From Leptospira vanthielii serovar Holland str. Waz Holland = ATCC 700522 (GTDB lineage Bacteria; Spirochaetota; Leptospiria; Leptospirales; Leptospiraceae), in the NCBI RefSeq assembly GCF_000332455.1, contig NZ_AOGY02000062.1, positions 5,001 through 69,000 of the forward strand: DNA of 64,000 nucleotides, read 5' to 3'. The notes below the pieces were generated by a model, which searched no databases, was not told the DNA's origin, and saw nothing but the letters and a program-made list of their open reading frames with translations. The position numbers were made by a program, and so were the translations under genes. Positions 18,300 through 27,467 of this stretch are shown in pieces. Numbering within the stretch: position 1 is the stretch's first letter; each line of letters opens with the position of its first letter.

Positions 18300-19373
18300 A
18301 TGTCCCGAACGACTCTGCTTTTTACCAATAAGCTAAAATTCAATTTACTCATCTTATTAACATATCAAATAACATTTGCTAGCTGCAATTTCACGCAAAC
18401 AGACCAAAAATCGGGAAAATTTATCCGCAACTTAATTGTATTAAATTTTGCCTCAGACTATCTATATGCTGCCGAATTGCAAACGTTAGCTAGAGAAAAA
18501 ATCGGAATTTTACCTAACTTTGTTCCTGGTTCAGAGAAAGATACAGTCGCAAAAATTGCTTTAGGTAATAAACTATTTAGAGACAATAAACTTTCTTCCA
18601 ACCATGTTCAATCCTGCATCACCTGTCATCCGATCGATGGAACCGCTGCAGGTATGGATCGACAATCAACTTCACGAGGGACATTTGGCCAACTTGGGAA
18701 AAGAAACACTCCGACCATCCTGAATGTTGGTTTTTTGCCCATTATTTTTTGGGATGGAAGAAGAGACACATTGTATAACCAAGCGATTGATCCATTTATC
18801 AATCCAATCGAAATGTCGTTGCCTTCAGAAGCAGAACTATTATCACGAATTCAAAATGACTCCAGTTATACATTATTTTTTGAAAATGCTTTTCCCGAAT
18901 CTCCAACTCCTAATATCCATTCAATTCGCCTAACATTAACTGCCTTTGAAAGGTCTTTGGTTTCAAAATCGAGATTCGATGATTTTATTGAAACTAATGT
19001 ACAGGCACTCAATAAAGCTGAACTAGATGGCTTAAAAATTTTTTTAGACGTTGGATGTAATCGCTGTCACAATCAAAATTTACTTGGTGGATCGCAATTT
19101 TCAAAATTAGATACGGTATATCCATACAATCCAAATGATTTAGGAAGATCGGAATTCACTGGAAACTCTGATGACAATTTCTTTTTTAAAGTTCCCCCGC
19201 TTCGAAATGTAGCATTGACGGCCCCTTACTTCCATGATGGTAGCGTTCCCACACTCAAAGAGGCTGTGCGAAGAATGAATCATTACAAACTAAACCACAC
19301 AATGACTGATTCAGAAATTGATTTGATTATAAGTTTCCTTAAATCTCTATCCGATAAAACAAAGATCAACTAA
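18300..19373 (+). CDS. Di-haem cytochrome c peroxidase (MauG/CcpA family) lipoprotein
   Basis: The roughly 357-residue protein has two c-type haem motifs, CITCH near residues 106-110 and CNRCH near 253-257, spaced as in bacterial di-haem peroxidases. Other family blocks are FWDGRRDTLYNQA and KVPPLRNVALTAPYFHDG. It would reduce peroxide with electrons from a small cytochrome in the periplasm; MauG-like oxidation of another protein is the alternative. The signal peptide ends in TFASC, so it is probably lipid-anchored. I take ATG at 18300; a TTG three codons upstream gives no advantage. It lies 20 bases upstream of the cobalamin riboswitch region but ahead of it, so it is not itself under that switch. 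Confidence 0.87.
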   Translation: MSRTTLLFTNKLKFNLLILLTYQITFASCNFTQTDQKSGKFIRNLIVLNFASDYLYAAELQTLAREKIGILPNFVPGSEKDTVAKIALGNKLFRDNKLSSNHVQSCITCHPIDGTAAGMDRQSTSRGTFGQLGKRNTPTILNVGFLPIIFWDGRRDTLYNQAIDPFINPIEMSLPSEAELLSRIQNDSSYTLFFENAFPESPTPNIHSIRLTLTAFERSLVSKSRFDDFIETNVQALNKAELDGLKIFLDVGCNRCHNQNLLGGSQFSKLDTVYPYNPNDLGRSEFTGNSDDNFFFKVPPLRNVALTAPYFHDGSVPTLKEAVRRMNHYKLNHTMTDSEIDLIISFLKSLSDKTKIN

Positions 19374-19392
19374 ATCCATTGACAAAAAATAT

Positions 19393-19525
19393 CGAGGTGA
19401 GAACTCTGACATTACCTTCAGGGAGGAAACAGGTGAAAGTCCTGTGCTGACCCGCAACTGTAATGCACCTAACGTGATTTAAACCACGTTAGGCGATAAG
19501 CCAGATCTTCCCCGCAATGTTTTCT
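19393..19525 (+). promoter_or_regulatory. Cobalamin (B12) riboswitch
   Basis: The leader contains the conserved cobalamin-aptamer core in order: GGTGAAAGTCCTGT (19432-19445), then GACCCGCAACTGTAATG (19448-19464). A variable stem CCTAACGTG/CACGTTAGG follows, and then the closing box ATAAGCCAGATC (19495-19506). A TTGACA hexamer at 19379 could be part of the promoter. Adenosyl- or methylcobalamin binding is expected to lower expression of the two lipoprotein genes downstream. Between aptamer and first gene there is a GC-rich stem (GCCCCGA 19585-19591 with TCGGGGC 19600-19606) and a hairpin over the ribosome binding site. Confidence 0.88.
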
Positions 19526-19701
19526 CGTGGATTGGGAACTTTGCACACTTACATCTACTCTGTTTCAACAGGCGATGTAAAGGGGCCCCGAAGGTAAACT
19601 CGGGGCGCCCGTATGGAAAAAACACTACTTACATATCTATCTATAGATTTTAAGATTTTTCGTCTTCTGACGAGGATAAACCTATTTCCCGTTCGTGTTC
19701 C

Positions 19702-19725
19702 CCTAAATTCAAACAAAAATTTAGG
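19702..19725 (+). promoter_or_regulatory. Hairpin sequestering the ribosome binding site
   Basis: CCTAAATT (19702-19709) pairs perfectly with AATTTAGG (19718-19725) across an eight-base loop. The last bases of the 3' arm are the AGG of the AGGAG ribosome binding site, ten bases before the ATG at 19735. When formed it would hide the site. Because a cobalamin aptamer lies upstream, I infer that the switch acts on translation by controlling this or a competing helix. Confidence 0.55.
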
Positions 19726-19734
19726 AGAATCTAA

Positions 19735-20325
19735 ATGAAACCAACATTTCAACTAACAATTGCTATTTTAGCAATTTCTATCTTTACTGCATGCGCTGAA
19801 GCAGGGAAAGTAAATGAGTCTGAAGCCAACACCAATTTATTCACAGGTTTAATTATTGGCCAACAACAAGGCAAATCTAGTGTGATAGATTCTTTAGCAG
19901 AAATTAGGGGATATTGGAAAGGTGGATTTTGTAGTGGCGGTTCTTGTACCAGCTTCACCTCCAATGTTTCCATAGTACAAGATCCATCTGGATTTGGTAT
20001 TTGGGCATCCGGAAACAGTTATTTAAGAATCATTGCGGTTGATACAGTCAATAGAACTTTTATCTACCAATATCTTCCAACGGATGCATGGAGTCCGAAC
20101 AAATATACTAAAGTTATATGGACTGAACCAAAAACTGTCGGTTGCGAAAACTCAGCGAGTAAATGTTTTTATTACTGCACAGTTTTCCCAAATTTTGCAA
20201 CACTCACAGAAGCGGAAAATGTAAACCTATCCACCTATAGTTCTTCTGATCCAACTAGAACTGGCTGTGGTGGTTTTGGCTGGAGTAAAGCTCTCTTTGT
20301 TTCTTCAAACCCAACTAACTGGTAA
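19735..20325 (+). CDS. Predicted lipoprotein under cobalamin riboswitch
   Basis: I do not recognise the family. The 196-residue protein has a signal peptide ending in the lipobox FTAC and a mature part with seven further cysteines in closely spaced pairs (FCSGGSC, CENSASKCFYYC), suggesting a disulfide-stabilised exported domain. It is the first gene behind the B12 riboswitch; AGGAG precedes the ATG by seven bases and lies in a hairpin. The partner gene follows after about 50 bases. Regulation by B12 suggests a role in binding or handling cobalamin or a cobinamide at the cell surface; that function is inferred from context only. Confidence 0.8.
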   Translation: MKPTFQLTIAILAISIFTACAEAGKVNESEANTNLFTGLIIGQQQGKSSVIDSLAEIRGYWKGGFCSGGSCTSFTSNVSIVQDPSGFGIWASGNSYLRIIAVDTVNRTFIYQYLPTDAWSPNKYTKVIWTEPKTVGCENSASKCFYYCTVFPNFATLTEAENVNLSTYSSSDPTRTGCGGFGWSKALFVSSNPTNW

Positions 20326-20376
20326 CAGTTATCAACTTTGGCTCTAATTCATTTTGGAGCCAAACGGAGTATTCAC

Positions 20377-21234
20377 ATGAAAACCTTTTTATACAATGTC
20401 GATAGAACCCTGGTAATTATATTTCTAGTAACCTACTTATTTACTTGTTCACCTGAGCCAAAAACTACCCAAAATGAACTATTGGCACTTTTAGCCGCAT
20501 CAGAGATAACAAATAACACAAAAACAAATTGTCCCTCAGGAATACTGCCACCAGGAATACCCATTGCAGATACAATAGTTTCTGCAAATTCGAATGTGAG
20601 TGGATTCAACGATTCCTCAAAAGCCATCAATGGTATTTGTGGTGGTGGCGAACTTTCGGGATCTTTGGATGTCTACGCATTAAACCTAACAGGAGCAGGT
20701 GCCACTTTAACTCTATCCTGGGGAGGAAAAACTGTAAAGAATGTAACGGGAATTGATTTTATCATTTACGAAAATCCATTCCGAGTTACAGAAAGTAGTG
20801 ATCGTTATGCCTTTGATCCGATGGTAGTGCAGGTATCATTCGATGGAACCAATTACTGCGGATTCGATCTTAGTGGGTTCAATCCCACTGCAGCAGATAG
20901 TAACAAAATTTCCTCTTGGCCAGGATTTGCGGGTCTTAGACCGGTTCTCTATAACCTGATTTCTAATCCACTGTCACTCGAACAACTTTTTACATCCAAA
21001 GGAAATAATTTTTTGTTAGGTGGTGGTGACGGTTTCAACATTGATGATTTAATCACAGATGTTTCTTGTGATAACGCAGCACTTACGAATATCAAAACGT
21101 CAGGATTTAAATTCATTAAAATGACTTCTGCATCTGCAGTTACAAACCCAAACACTGGATCAGGATATGTATATCCTCATTCGTATACGAATGGTTCAGA
21201 CATTGATGGAGTGGTTGCTAAGTCTGTAGAGTAA
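20377..21234 (+). CDS. Surface lipoprotein of the B12-locus 'cell surface protein' type
   Basis: The roughly 285-residue lipoprotein has a signal ending in LFTC. The mature domain carries GIDFIIYENPF, VQVSFDGTNY, FAGLRPVL, GGGDGFNIDDL, GFKFIKM and a closing GSDIDGVVA. From memory, this order of motifs occurs in exported beta-sandwich proteins often encoded beside TonB-dependent B12 receptors in other bacteria. No receptor gene is present here. I take ATG at 20377 with GGAG seven bases upstream; an in-frame codon at 20338 would add a non-signal extension. It lies downstream of the cobalamin riboswitch and the first lipoprotein. It likely binds a corrinoid or assists its uptake; this is inference. 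Confidence 0.75.
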   Translation: MKTFLYNVDRTLVIIFLVTYLFTCSPEPKTTQNELLALLAASEITNNTKTNCPSGILPPGIPIADTIVSANSNVSGFNDSSKAINGICGGGELSGSLDVYALNLTGAGATLTLSWGGKTVKNVTGIDFIIYENPFRVTESSDRYAFDPMVVQVSFDGTNYCGFDLSGFNPTAADSNKISSWPGFAGLRPVLYNLISNPLSLEQLFTSKGNNFLLGGGDGFNIDDLITDVSCDNAALTNIKTSGFKFIKMTSASAVTNPNTGSGYVYPHSYTNGSDIDGVVAKSVE

Positions 21235-21303
21235 GTAGAATTCTGAATAGAATCAAAATTGCGAAAGAATTCATATCCCAAACTCAAATCAAAGTTCGAA
21301 AAC

Positions 21304-21345
21304 CCAACTCTCACCAAGGAGCAGAACACTCATTGTAAGAGTTGG
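21304..21345 (+). terminator. Possible terminator after the B12 lipoprotein genes
   Basis: CCAACTCT (21304-21311) pairs with AGAGTTGG (21338-21345). The loop is long, about 26 bases, and a T-rich tract (TTTGTTAGTTTTCTTTT) follows. It lies between the convergent lipoprotein gene and secA. The long loop makes the call uncertain. Confidence 0.35.
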
Positions 21346-21380
21346 TTTGTTAGTTTTCTTTTAGCGAAAGTGATTACTTT

Positions 21381-24137
21381 CTATTTCTTTCGACGGCTGG
21401 ATTTTCTCTCAGATCCGCCACCAGAACTTGTTGTGGAAGACACTTGAGGTTTTGATTTATTGGATTTGATTTCATTTCCAAACATATCCACTTCTGCCCT
21501 TTGTTCCTCGCCAATCTTTTTGTATTCTTTCGGTGAGGATTCATCTTGGTTGCGATCAGATTCGGTCACTTCTATTTTTAATAAGAAGGAAACTACTTCG
21601 TTCTTAAGGTTTTCAACCAACTGGTCAAACATCTTAAAACCTTGGAGTTTGTATTCAATCAAAGGATTTTTTTCGCCGTAACCAACAGTCCAAATTCCTT
21701 CTTTTAAATGGTCCATGGCATATAGGTGTTCTTTCCATCTATGGTCCAAAATATCCAAAAATACATTTCTTTCGATCGATCGCCAAACCTCTTCTCCAAT
21801 GGAAGAAACTTTGAACTCATACAATTCTTTTACTAATTTGGATACAACTTCGAATATTTTGAGTTGTGGATTCGATTCTTTTTTGAATTGTTTTAGATCA
21901 ATAGTTTCTGTGATCCCCAAACTTTGGATCCACTCATTAAGTGAGTCGACTTCCCAAGCATCCACGTTATTACCTTCGCAATATAAAATAACTTGGTTCT
22001 CAACTACCTCATCAAAGAAATCAACAATGGTTCTGGACATATTTCCTTTGTCTAAAAGTTCATTGCGGATGCCATAGATATAAATTCTTTGGCGGTTCAT
22101 CACATCATCATACTCTAACAAGTGTTTTCTGATGTCAAAGTTATGGCCTTCCACACGTTTTTGTGCACGAGCTATCGCATTTGAAACCATACTATGTTCC
22201 AACTCTTGACCTTCTGGCATTTTCAGCGTGTCCATAATACGAGCAATTCGATCCGAACCAAAAATTCGCATCAAATCATCTTGTAAGGATAAATAAAATC
22301 TAGAAGATCCAGGATCCCCTTGTCTACCGGAACGCCCACGAAGTTGGTTATCAATTCGACGGGATTCATGTCTTTCCGAACCAATGATATGTAAACCACC
22401 AGCGCCAATCACAAAGTCATGATCTACTTTCCATTTTTTAGCTTCTGCTAAAATCTTGTTACATTCTTTTTTGATGTTTTCGTTACGGATTTCTGATATT
22501 TTGGATTCCGCTTCTTCAAACTTTTGTTTGATCAAGTGTTCCCGAAAACTACATACAACTTCTAATTCTGCTTTGGCTTTAATTCCTAAAGAATCACAAA
22601 GTTCATCTAATTTTTCCAAATCTTCTTTGTATTTCGGTGCACCACCAAGTACAATATCCGTTCCACGACCCGCCATATTGGTTGCAATCGTAATGGCACC
22701 AGGACGACCCGCATTGGCTACAATTTCCGATTCTCTTTCATGTTGTTTTGCATTTAACACATTATGGGTGATGCCATGAGAAACTAAAAGTTTCGAAAGG
22801 ACTTCCGATTTTTCAATCGAAATTGTTCCCACTAACACCGGTTGTTTTCGAGAAACTTTTTCTTGGATGTCTTTGACAACGGCATCAAACTTTTCACGTT
22901 CCGTTTTATAAACACGGTCAGGCATGTCTTGGCGTTGTATCTTTAAATTGGAAGGAATCACAATGACATCTAAACTATAGATTTTTTTGAATTCTTCTGC
23001 TTCCGTATCTGCAGTTCCCGTCATACCAGATAACTTCTTATAGATACGGAAATAATTCTGGAAGGTGATGGATGCTAAGGTTTGTGATTCACGAGCGATT
23101 GCCACACCTTCTTTTGCTTCCAAGGATTGGTGTAATCCATCAGAATACCTTCGACCTTTCATCAATCGACCAGTAAACTCATCCACGATGATGACTTCGC
23201 CATCTTGAACTACATAATCTTTATCTCTATAAAAGATCTTATGGGCTTTTAACGCTTGTTGTACGTGATGAACGAGTTCAATGTTTTCAGCTTGGTATAA
23301 GTTTTCAACACCTAACAGTTCCTCCACGTGATGTACACCCGCTTCCGATAAAATTACGTTTTTTGCTTTTTCATCAATCTCAAAGTCTTCCCCTTCAATG
23401 AGTTTCGGGATGATTTTATTTACTTTGAGATATTTGTCCGTAGATTCTTCCGCAGGACCAGAAATGATGAGAGGTGTCCTTGCTTCATCCACTAAAATGG
23501 AGTCCACCTCATCCACAATTGCATAGTTATGTTGCCTTTGTACACGGTGTTCTTTGTAACTCACCATGTTATCACGTAAATAATCGAATCCAAATTCGTT
23601 ATTGGTTCCATACGTGATGTCTGAATTGTAAGCTACTTTTCTCTCTTCATAGTCCATATCATGTTGGATCACCCCAACGGAAACTTTTAAAAATTCAAAT
23701 ACAGGGCGCATCCAATTCGCATCCCGCTTCGCCAAATAGTCGTTCACTGTGACAACATGAACACCTTCACCAGAAAGGGAATTTAGATAAATTGGTAAGG
23801 TAGAAGTTAATGTTTTTCCTTCACCCGTTTTCATCTCAGAAATATTTCCCCAATGTAAGGAAATACCACCCATCATCTGCACATCAAAATGCCTCATCCC
23901 CAAAGTTCGGTAGGCAACTTCACGGACCGTAGCAAATGCCTCTGGCAAAACATCATCTAACGTTTCTCCGGCTGTTAACCTTTCTTTAAACTTTATTGTT
24001 TGTGCAGATAAAGTTTCATCGTCCATCGCTTTGATTGCCGACTCAAAAGAATTAATAGCATCTACAATGGGATTTAGTCTTTTTAAGTCCCTTTCATACT
24101 TACTGCCGAATAAAATTGTTAATATTTTTTGAAACAT
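21381..24137 (-). CDS. secA: Preprotein translocase ATPase SecA
   Basis: This is the motor that drives unfolded preproteins through SecYEG at the inner membrane. At 918 residues it has the expected length. Nucleotide-binding domain 1 has the Walker A MKTGEGKT and the Walker [21 protein letters not shown]. The preprotein cross-linking region follows, then NBD2 with [12 protein letters not shown] and the arginine-rich [27 protein letters not shown]. Helical scaffold and wing domains complete the core. The C-terminal tail ([14 protein letters not shown]) is basic and lacks the CxC...CC/CH zinc motif that binds SecB in many bacteria. It is convergent with the B12 lipoprotein operon and followed at its 5' side by the amidotransferase gene, same strand. 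Confidence 0.97.
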   Translation of the reverse strand: MFQKILTILFGSKYERDLKRLNPIVDAINSFESAIKAMDDETLSAQTIKFKERLTAGETLDDVLPEAFATVREVAYRTLGMRHFDVQMMGGISLHWGNISEMKTGEGKTLTSTLPIYLNSLSGEGVHVVTVNDYLAKRDANWMRPVFEFLKVSVGVIQHDMDYEERKVAYNSDITYGTNNEFGFDYLRDNMVSYKEHRVQRQHNYAIVDEVDSILVDEARTPLIISGPAEESTDKYLKVNKIIPKLIEGEDFEIDEKAKNVILSEAGVHHVEELLGVENLYQAENIELVHHVQQALKAHKIFYRDKDYVVQDGEVIIVDEFTGRLMKGRRYSDGLHQSLEAKEGVAIARESQTLASITFQNYFRIYKKLSGMTGTADTEAEEFKKIYSLDVIVIPSNLKIQRQDMPDRVYKTEREKFDAVVKDIQEKVSRKQPVLVGTISIEKSEVLSKLLVSHGITHNVLNAKQHERESEIVANAGRPGAITIATNMAGRGTDIVLGGAPKYKEDLEKLDELCDSLGIKAKAELEVVCSFREHLIKQKFEEAESKISEIRNENIKKECNKILAEAKKWKVDHDFVIGAGGLHIIGSERHESRRIDNQLRGRSGRQGDPGSSRFYLSLQDDLMRIFGSDRIARIMDTLKMPEGQELEHSMVSNAIARAQKRVEGHNFDIRKHLLEYDDVMNRQRIYIYGIRNELLDKGNMSRTIVDFFDEVVENQVILYCEGNNVDAWEVDSLNEWIQSLGITETIDLKQFKKESNPQLKIFEVVSKLVKELYEFKVSSIGEEVWRSIERNVFLDILDHRWKEHLYAMDHLKEGIWTVGYGEKNPLIEYKLQGFKMFDQLVENLKNEVVSFLLKIEVTESDRNQDESSPKEYKKIGEEQRAEVDMFGNEIKSNKSKPQVSSTTSSGGGSERKSSRRKK

Positions 24138-24147
24138 ACCGAGTCCG

Positions 24148-24837
24148 TTATAATTTTATAATATTTCGAAATATCGTATTGGCGCTTTCTGCCATTACTT
24201 TTTGTTTGACTGCGATTTCAGAAAAATCGCCAGTCCCTTTTGTTATAAACTCTTTGTGAACCGACTGCCAAACGTGGAGCATTTCTAAAGTTGGTTCCAA
24301 ATGAGTTTGAAAAGCAAAAATTTTGTTTTTATAAGAAAACATTTGGTTAGCATAAAAATCGCTGGCAAGTAAATGTTCTGCACCCACGGGAATATCAAAG
24401 ATATCTTCATGAAGGTGGAATGCCATAATGGATTCTTTGTCTATGCCTTTAAAGATAGGATGTTCTGGTTTTAGAACTTGAAGTTCAGAAAATCCTGTCT
24501 CCGGGCCTTTTGTTCCAGGACGAACATTTGCACCTAACGCCTTTGCAATAATTTGCGAACCCAAACAAATCCCTATTAATTTTTTGTTTGGTAAAGCAAC
24601 CACATTGTTTACGATATCATAATATGGTTTAAAAAATTCTTGTTCCGCTGGATCTGCAACGGACTGAGGCCCACCTAACATAATAATCAAATCAAAATTC
24701 AAATGAATTTCTGGTATCAAATGAATTCGTCTGTCATAGGCGTTTTGATAACTGATCCGGTATCCCGCTTCGCGTAGTATCGGTTCTAATATCCCCGGGC
24801 CTTCACAATCGATAAATCTTATGAATACTGCCCTCAT
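24148..24837 (-). CDS. Class I glutamine amidotransferase-like protein
   Basis: The 229-residue stand-alone GATase1 domain resembles the glutaminase part of GMP synthase. The catalytic triad is visible: Cys91 in GICLGSQ, His179 and Glu181 in [16 protein letters not shown] supplies the oxyanion-strand region. Stand-alone members hydrolyse glutamine or small gamma-glutamyl compounds, and the acceptor partner is unknown here. Its ATG overlaps the stop of the thioredoxin-like lipoprotein gene in ATGA, and it ends 11 bases before secA, so the three minus-strand genes may share a transcript. Confidence 0.85.
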   Translation of the reverse strand: MRAVFIRFIDCEGPGILEPILREAGYRISYQNAYDRRIHLIPEIHLNFDLIIMLGGPQSVADPAEQEFFKPYYDIVNNVVALPNKKLIGICLGSQIIAKALGANVRPGTKGPETGFSELQVLKPEHPIFKGIDKESIMAFHLHEDIFDIPVGAEHLLASDFYANQMFSYKNKIFAFQTHLEPTLEMLHVWQSVHKEFITKGTGDFSEIAVKQKVMAESANTIFRNIIKL

Positions 24838-25415
24838 AATGATTCCATTCCAAATTGGTATCGAAAGAAATTGAACTTGGCATCTTTGCGAATGGCATCT
24901 ACCGATGTTTGTTCCGAAATCGATCCTAAAAAATTATAATACAAACGCATAGGTTTTGTGACAAAAAGCATTGTCTCCGGTGTTCCCGTAATGAGTCCCC
25001 CTTCTTTCACACGGAAAGGTGGTTTCATAAAAACAATAGGAACTTGTATCTTTCTGTTTTTGACTTCGCTCTCCATCCTTTCTTTTGCTAACTTGTATAC
25101 TTCACCAAACGGACGCTCGTCGGTGATGTCTGGAACAATTTGATAAGGATCTACAACCATGTATAAAACTTTGGAAGGAAACCGAGTTTCGATTTCAGCA
25201 TGTAAAAGATTGAGTGCCGGGATCTCTTTCCAACAAGGGACACAATCGGGAGAGTAAACATTGAGTGCAATTTCCTCTTTTTCCAAACGGGAAAAAGAAA
25301 TTTCGGCACCACTGGCGGTAAGTCCGACCCAAGACTCCTCTCCAAATTGGGAGGATTTCGCAGGGGCACAGCTAATGAGACATAAACTAACAGTTAAGAT
25401 GAGGGAGGCTTTCAT
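24834..25415 (-). CDS. Thioredoxin-like (TlpA-type) lipoprotein
   Basis: The roughly 193-residue exported protein has a signal peptide ending in the lipobox LISC and a thioredoxin-like fold with the redox motif CVPC (in VYSPDCVPCWKEIPALN). A cis-Pro-like region, ITGTPETMLFV, comes later. It would act in the periplasm on disulfides, for example in cytochrome or lipoprotein maturation. I take ATG at 25415 as start, since the signal peptide begins with MKASLIL; a codon three residues earlier is also possible. It is coupled by a four-base overlap to the amidotransferase. Confidence 0.82.
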   Translation of the reverse strand: MKASLILTVSLCLISCAPAKSSQFGEESWVGLTASGAEISFSRLEKEEIALNVYSPDCVPCWKEIPALNLLHAEIETRFPSKVLYMVVDPYQIVPDITDERPFGEVYKLAKERMESEVKNRKIQVPIVFMKPPFRVKEGGLITGTPETMLFVTKPMRLYYNFLGSISEQTSVDAIRKDAKFNFFRYQFGMESL

Positions 25416-25562
25416 AAATCCCATTTATTTGACGGTCCTTCCCCATGGTTTGGACTACGAGAACGCCTGTAAAGCCCGTTTTCGAACTTTACCTTGACAT
25501 CTGACCCCTGCCCCTCAACCTGGTCTAACATTCCACTCTCTTCCATCAGGGAATCAAAGAAA

Positions 25563-26036
25563 ATGAGCCAATCGCATAAAGAAGACTTCGATATCGTATC
25601 CTTAATAGAACTTTGCCGGGAAAAAAAATACGAAACTTGCGTGGCTGGTTTCAGCACGATCGATAAAATTGATAAAATCACTCTCCCTAAAAAATTAAAA
25701 AACCGTAAATTAACGGTACAAGCATTATACGCACTTACAAATAATATGGTTCAGTGGAAATACCTTTCCTCTGAAGAAAAAGCCATTCTCCAAGCAGAAA
25801 AAGACAAACTGGCGGGAGTTACTTCCACTGCCGGAGCATCTTTTGCTCCTCATGCAGAAGAAGATATCGAAGAAGATTTTATCCCTGAAGAAGAAGCTCG
25901 TAAACCAGAACTAGAAGATGGTTTTGAGAATGAATTTGGTGATGAAGCAGAGGAAGAAGAAGAGGACGACGATGATGACGATTTCGACGACGACTCTGAT
26001 GACGAAGCGGAAGCTGATGAGGAAGAAGAGGACTAA
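25563..26036 (+). CDS. Acidic-tailed conserved protein, possibly RNA polymerase omega-like
   Basis: The roughly 157-residue protein has a folded N-terminal half and a strongly acidic tail of about 65 residues almost entirely of Asp and Glu. The segment KLKNRKLTVQALYALTNNMVQWKYLS resembles the helix of the RNA polymerase omega subunit that follows its conserved 'k.t..Al.Ei' motif. The match is weak and I call it with reserve. Start ATG at 25563 gives the conserved-looking MSQSHKEDFDIVSLIE; earlier in-frame codons add unrelated sequence. The stop is followed in the same frame by the DUF115 gene. A long acidic tail is unusual for omega and could be a DNA-mimicking or protein-binding arm. Confidence 0.65.
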   Translation: MSQSHKEDFDIVSLIELCREKKYETCVAGFSTIDKIDKITLPKKLKNRKLTVQALYALTNNMVQWKYLSSEEKAILQAEKDKLAGVTSTAGASFAPHAEEDIEEDFIPEEEARKPELEDGFENEFGDEAEEEEEDDDDDDFDDDSDDEAEADEEEED

Positions 26037-26048
26037 GAGGTTACTCCC

Positions 26049-27467
26049 ATTCCTCTAATCCCTCACTTTCAAAACAAACTTCTCTATAACTTTCAAACTT
26101 CCGACAATTTTTATCTACATTCGAAAGTCTCCCCTGAAAAGGAGGCTTCCCGATTTCTATCTGGACTTCGTTCCGATTCCATTCCTGTTATCCTTGGTGT
26201 TGGCGCCTTACACATTCTCCGTTCTTACCTAGAAGATCCGAATCATCACCTAATCGTTGTTTTTTGGGAGCCACACAAAGAGATTTATGAGTTGAGCGAA
26301 TTCCAGAGAGAAGTTCAAAATCTAGAAAATCTGGCAAAAACCAAAGGATTGTCGGTATTTTTTATTACAGGCACATCCCCTAACTGGTTAGAATTAAAAA
26401 CCAAAGTCCAAAACATTGAAAACACCTCAAACCTGACTCTTTCCAAGTGGAGTTTGTATCTAAGCCCCGGTTATGAACGAATTTTTCCTGAACTGGTTGG
26501 AGAATGCCGAAATGGTTTTCAATCACAGTTTGTTTCCGATGGGGTCAATCAAAACACAATCCAACATTTCCGGAGATTGTGGACACATAACTATTTGAAA
26601 AACCGAATGTCCCTACTCGCTGAGGGAAAAAAATTTGAATGGTTCCAATCCTTCTCCTCCAAGAAAATGCGGGTTTTGTTTGTGGGAGCAAGTCCGGGTT
26701 TGGAATTGGATCTGGGAACCATCCAAACAGAACGCCAATCCTTGCTTATTTTTGCAAGCGACACTGCCCTCGGATATTTACTGTTCCATGGGGTAATTCC
26801 CGATTATATTGTTTCTTTTGATTCTGGCCGAGGTACGGCCTATCATTTTTTATTAGAGATTCCTCCTCATATACCCATCTTGACTTGGTTAGGTGGATCG
26901 ACCTATATTTTTGATCTACCGAATCCTAAAATCTTAGTGAATACAGGACACCCTCTGGATCAAATTTTGGAGCACCAATTTCGAGAACTGAGTCAGCAAA
27001 AATGGCCCCATTATCCCAATGCCAGTTTGAATTTACTCGGAATGGTTTTATCGATTACAAACAGTATAGAAGATAGAGAGGTTTTTGTAAGCGGGGTGAG
27101 TTACCTTGCGGAGCGAGGGAAATCCCATTGTGCGGGGACAGGGTATGAAAGGTTTTACCTACCGGAAACCAATCGGAAAAAAAGTTTAGAACTTACCACC
27201 AAACGTCTGTATTCTGGTGAACGAAAAGGTAAAAATCAAATTGCATGGGAAGAGTTTCGCAAAAAGGAATCTTTATCGGGAGTTCAGTTTCTCTCCGAAT
27301 CCAAACAAAAAAGTTTCCAAACAAAGAGCGACAATACACATTCTTTGCAATCTTTTCAGGGTTTTCCCCCATTATTAGCGGATCTGGCAAAGTGGGCCAA
27401 CCAAGACCAATCCGGCATCATCCATAGGAAAACTCTCAACACTTGGTTGCGGTTTTCACTAAGTTAA
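26049..27467 (+). CDS. DUF115 (motility-accessory-factor/MptE-like) protein with apparent ATT start
   Basis: The 472-residue protein is of the DUF115 family, which includes Maf proteins that transfer nonulosonic sugars to flagellins and pterin pyrophosphokinase-like enzymes. It has LHSKVSPEKEASRFL, then a nucleotide-binding strand IPVILGVGALHIL and VVFWEPHKEIYEL. The family core is RVLFVGASPGLELDL, FASDTALGYLLFHGVIPDYIVSFDS and NASLNLLGMVLSI. The conserved N-terminus begins well before the first TTG (26292). Between the previous stop (26034) and 26292 there is no ATG, GTG or TTG in frame. ATT at 26049, eight bases after GAGG, is the best candidate start. Spirochaetes modify flagella, so a flagellar glycan role is plausible. 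Confidence 0.72.
   Translation: MPLIPHFQNKLLYNFQTSDNFYLHSKVSPEKEASRFLSGLRSDSIPVILGVGALHILRSYLEDPNHHLIVVFWEPHKEIYELSEFQREVQNLENLAKTKGLSVFFITGTSPNWLELKTKVQNIENTSNLTLSKWSLYLSPGYERIFPELVGECRNGFQSQFVSDGVNQNTIQHFRRLWTHNYLKNRMSLLAEGKKFEWFQSFSSKKMRVLFVGASPGLELDLGTIQTERQSLLIFASDTALGYLLFHGVIPDYIVSFDSGRGTAYHFLLEIPPHIPILTWLGGSTYIFDLPNPKILVNTGHPLDQILEHQFRELSQQKWPHYPNASLNLLGMVLSITNSIEDREVFVSGVSYLAERGKSHCAGTGYERFYLPETNRKKSLELTTKRLYSGERKGKNQIAWEEFRKKESLSGVQFLSESKQKSFQTKSDNTHSLQSFQGFPPLLADLAKWANQDQSGIIHRKTLNTWLRFSLS

Noticed and set aside
19576..19612. GC-rich stem as rho-independent terminator of the riboswitch
   Set aside because: No T-tract follows; a translational mechanism fits better.
21715..22779. Plus-strand frames opposite secA
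   Set aside because: Antisense shadows of a highly conserved gene.
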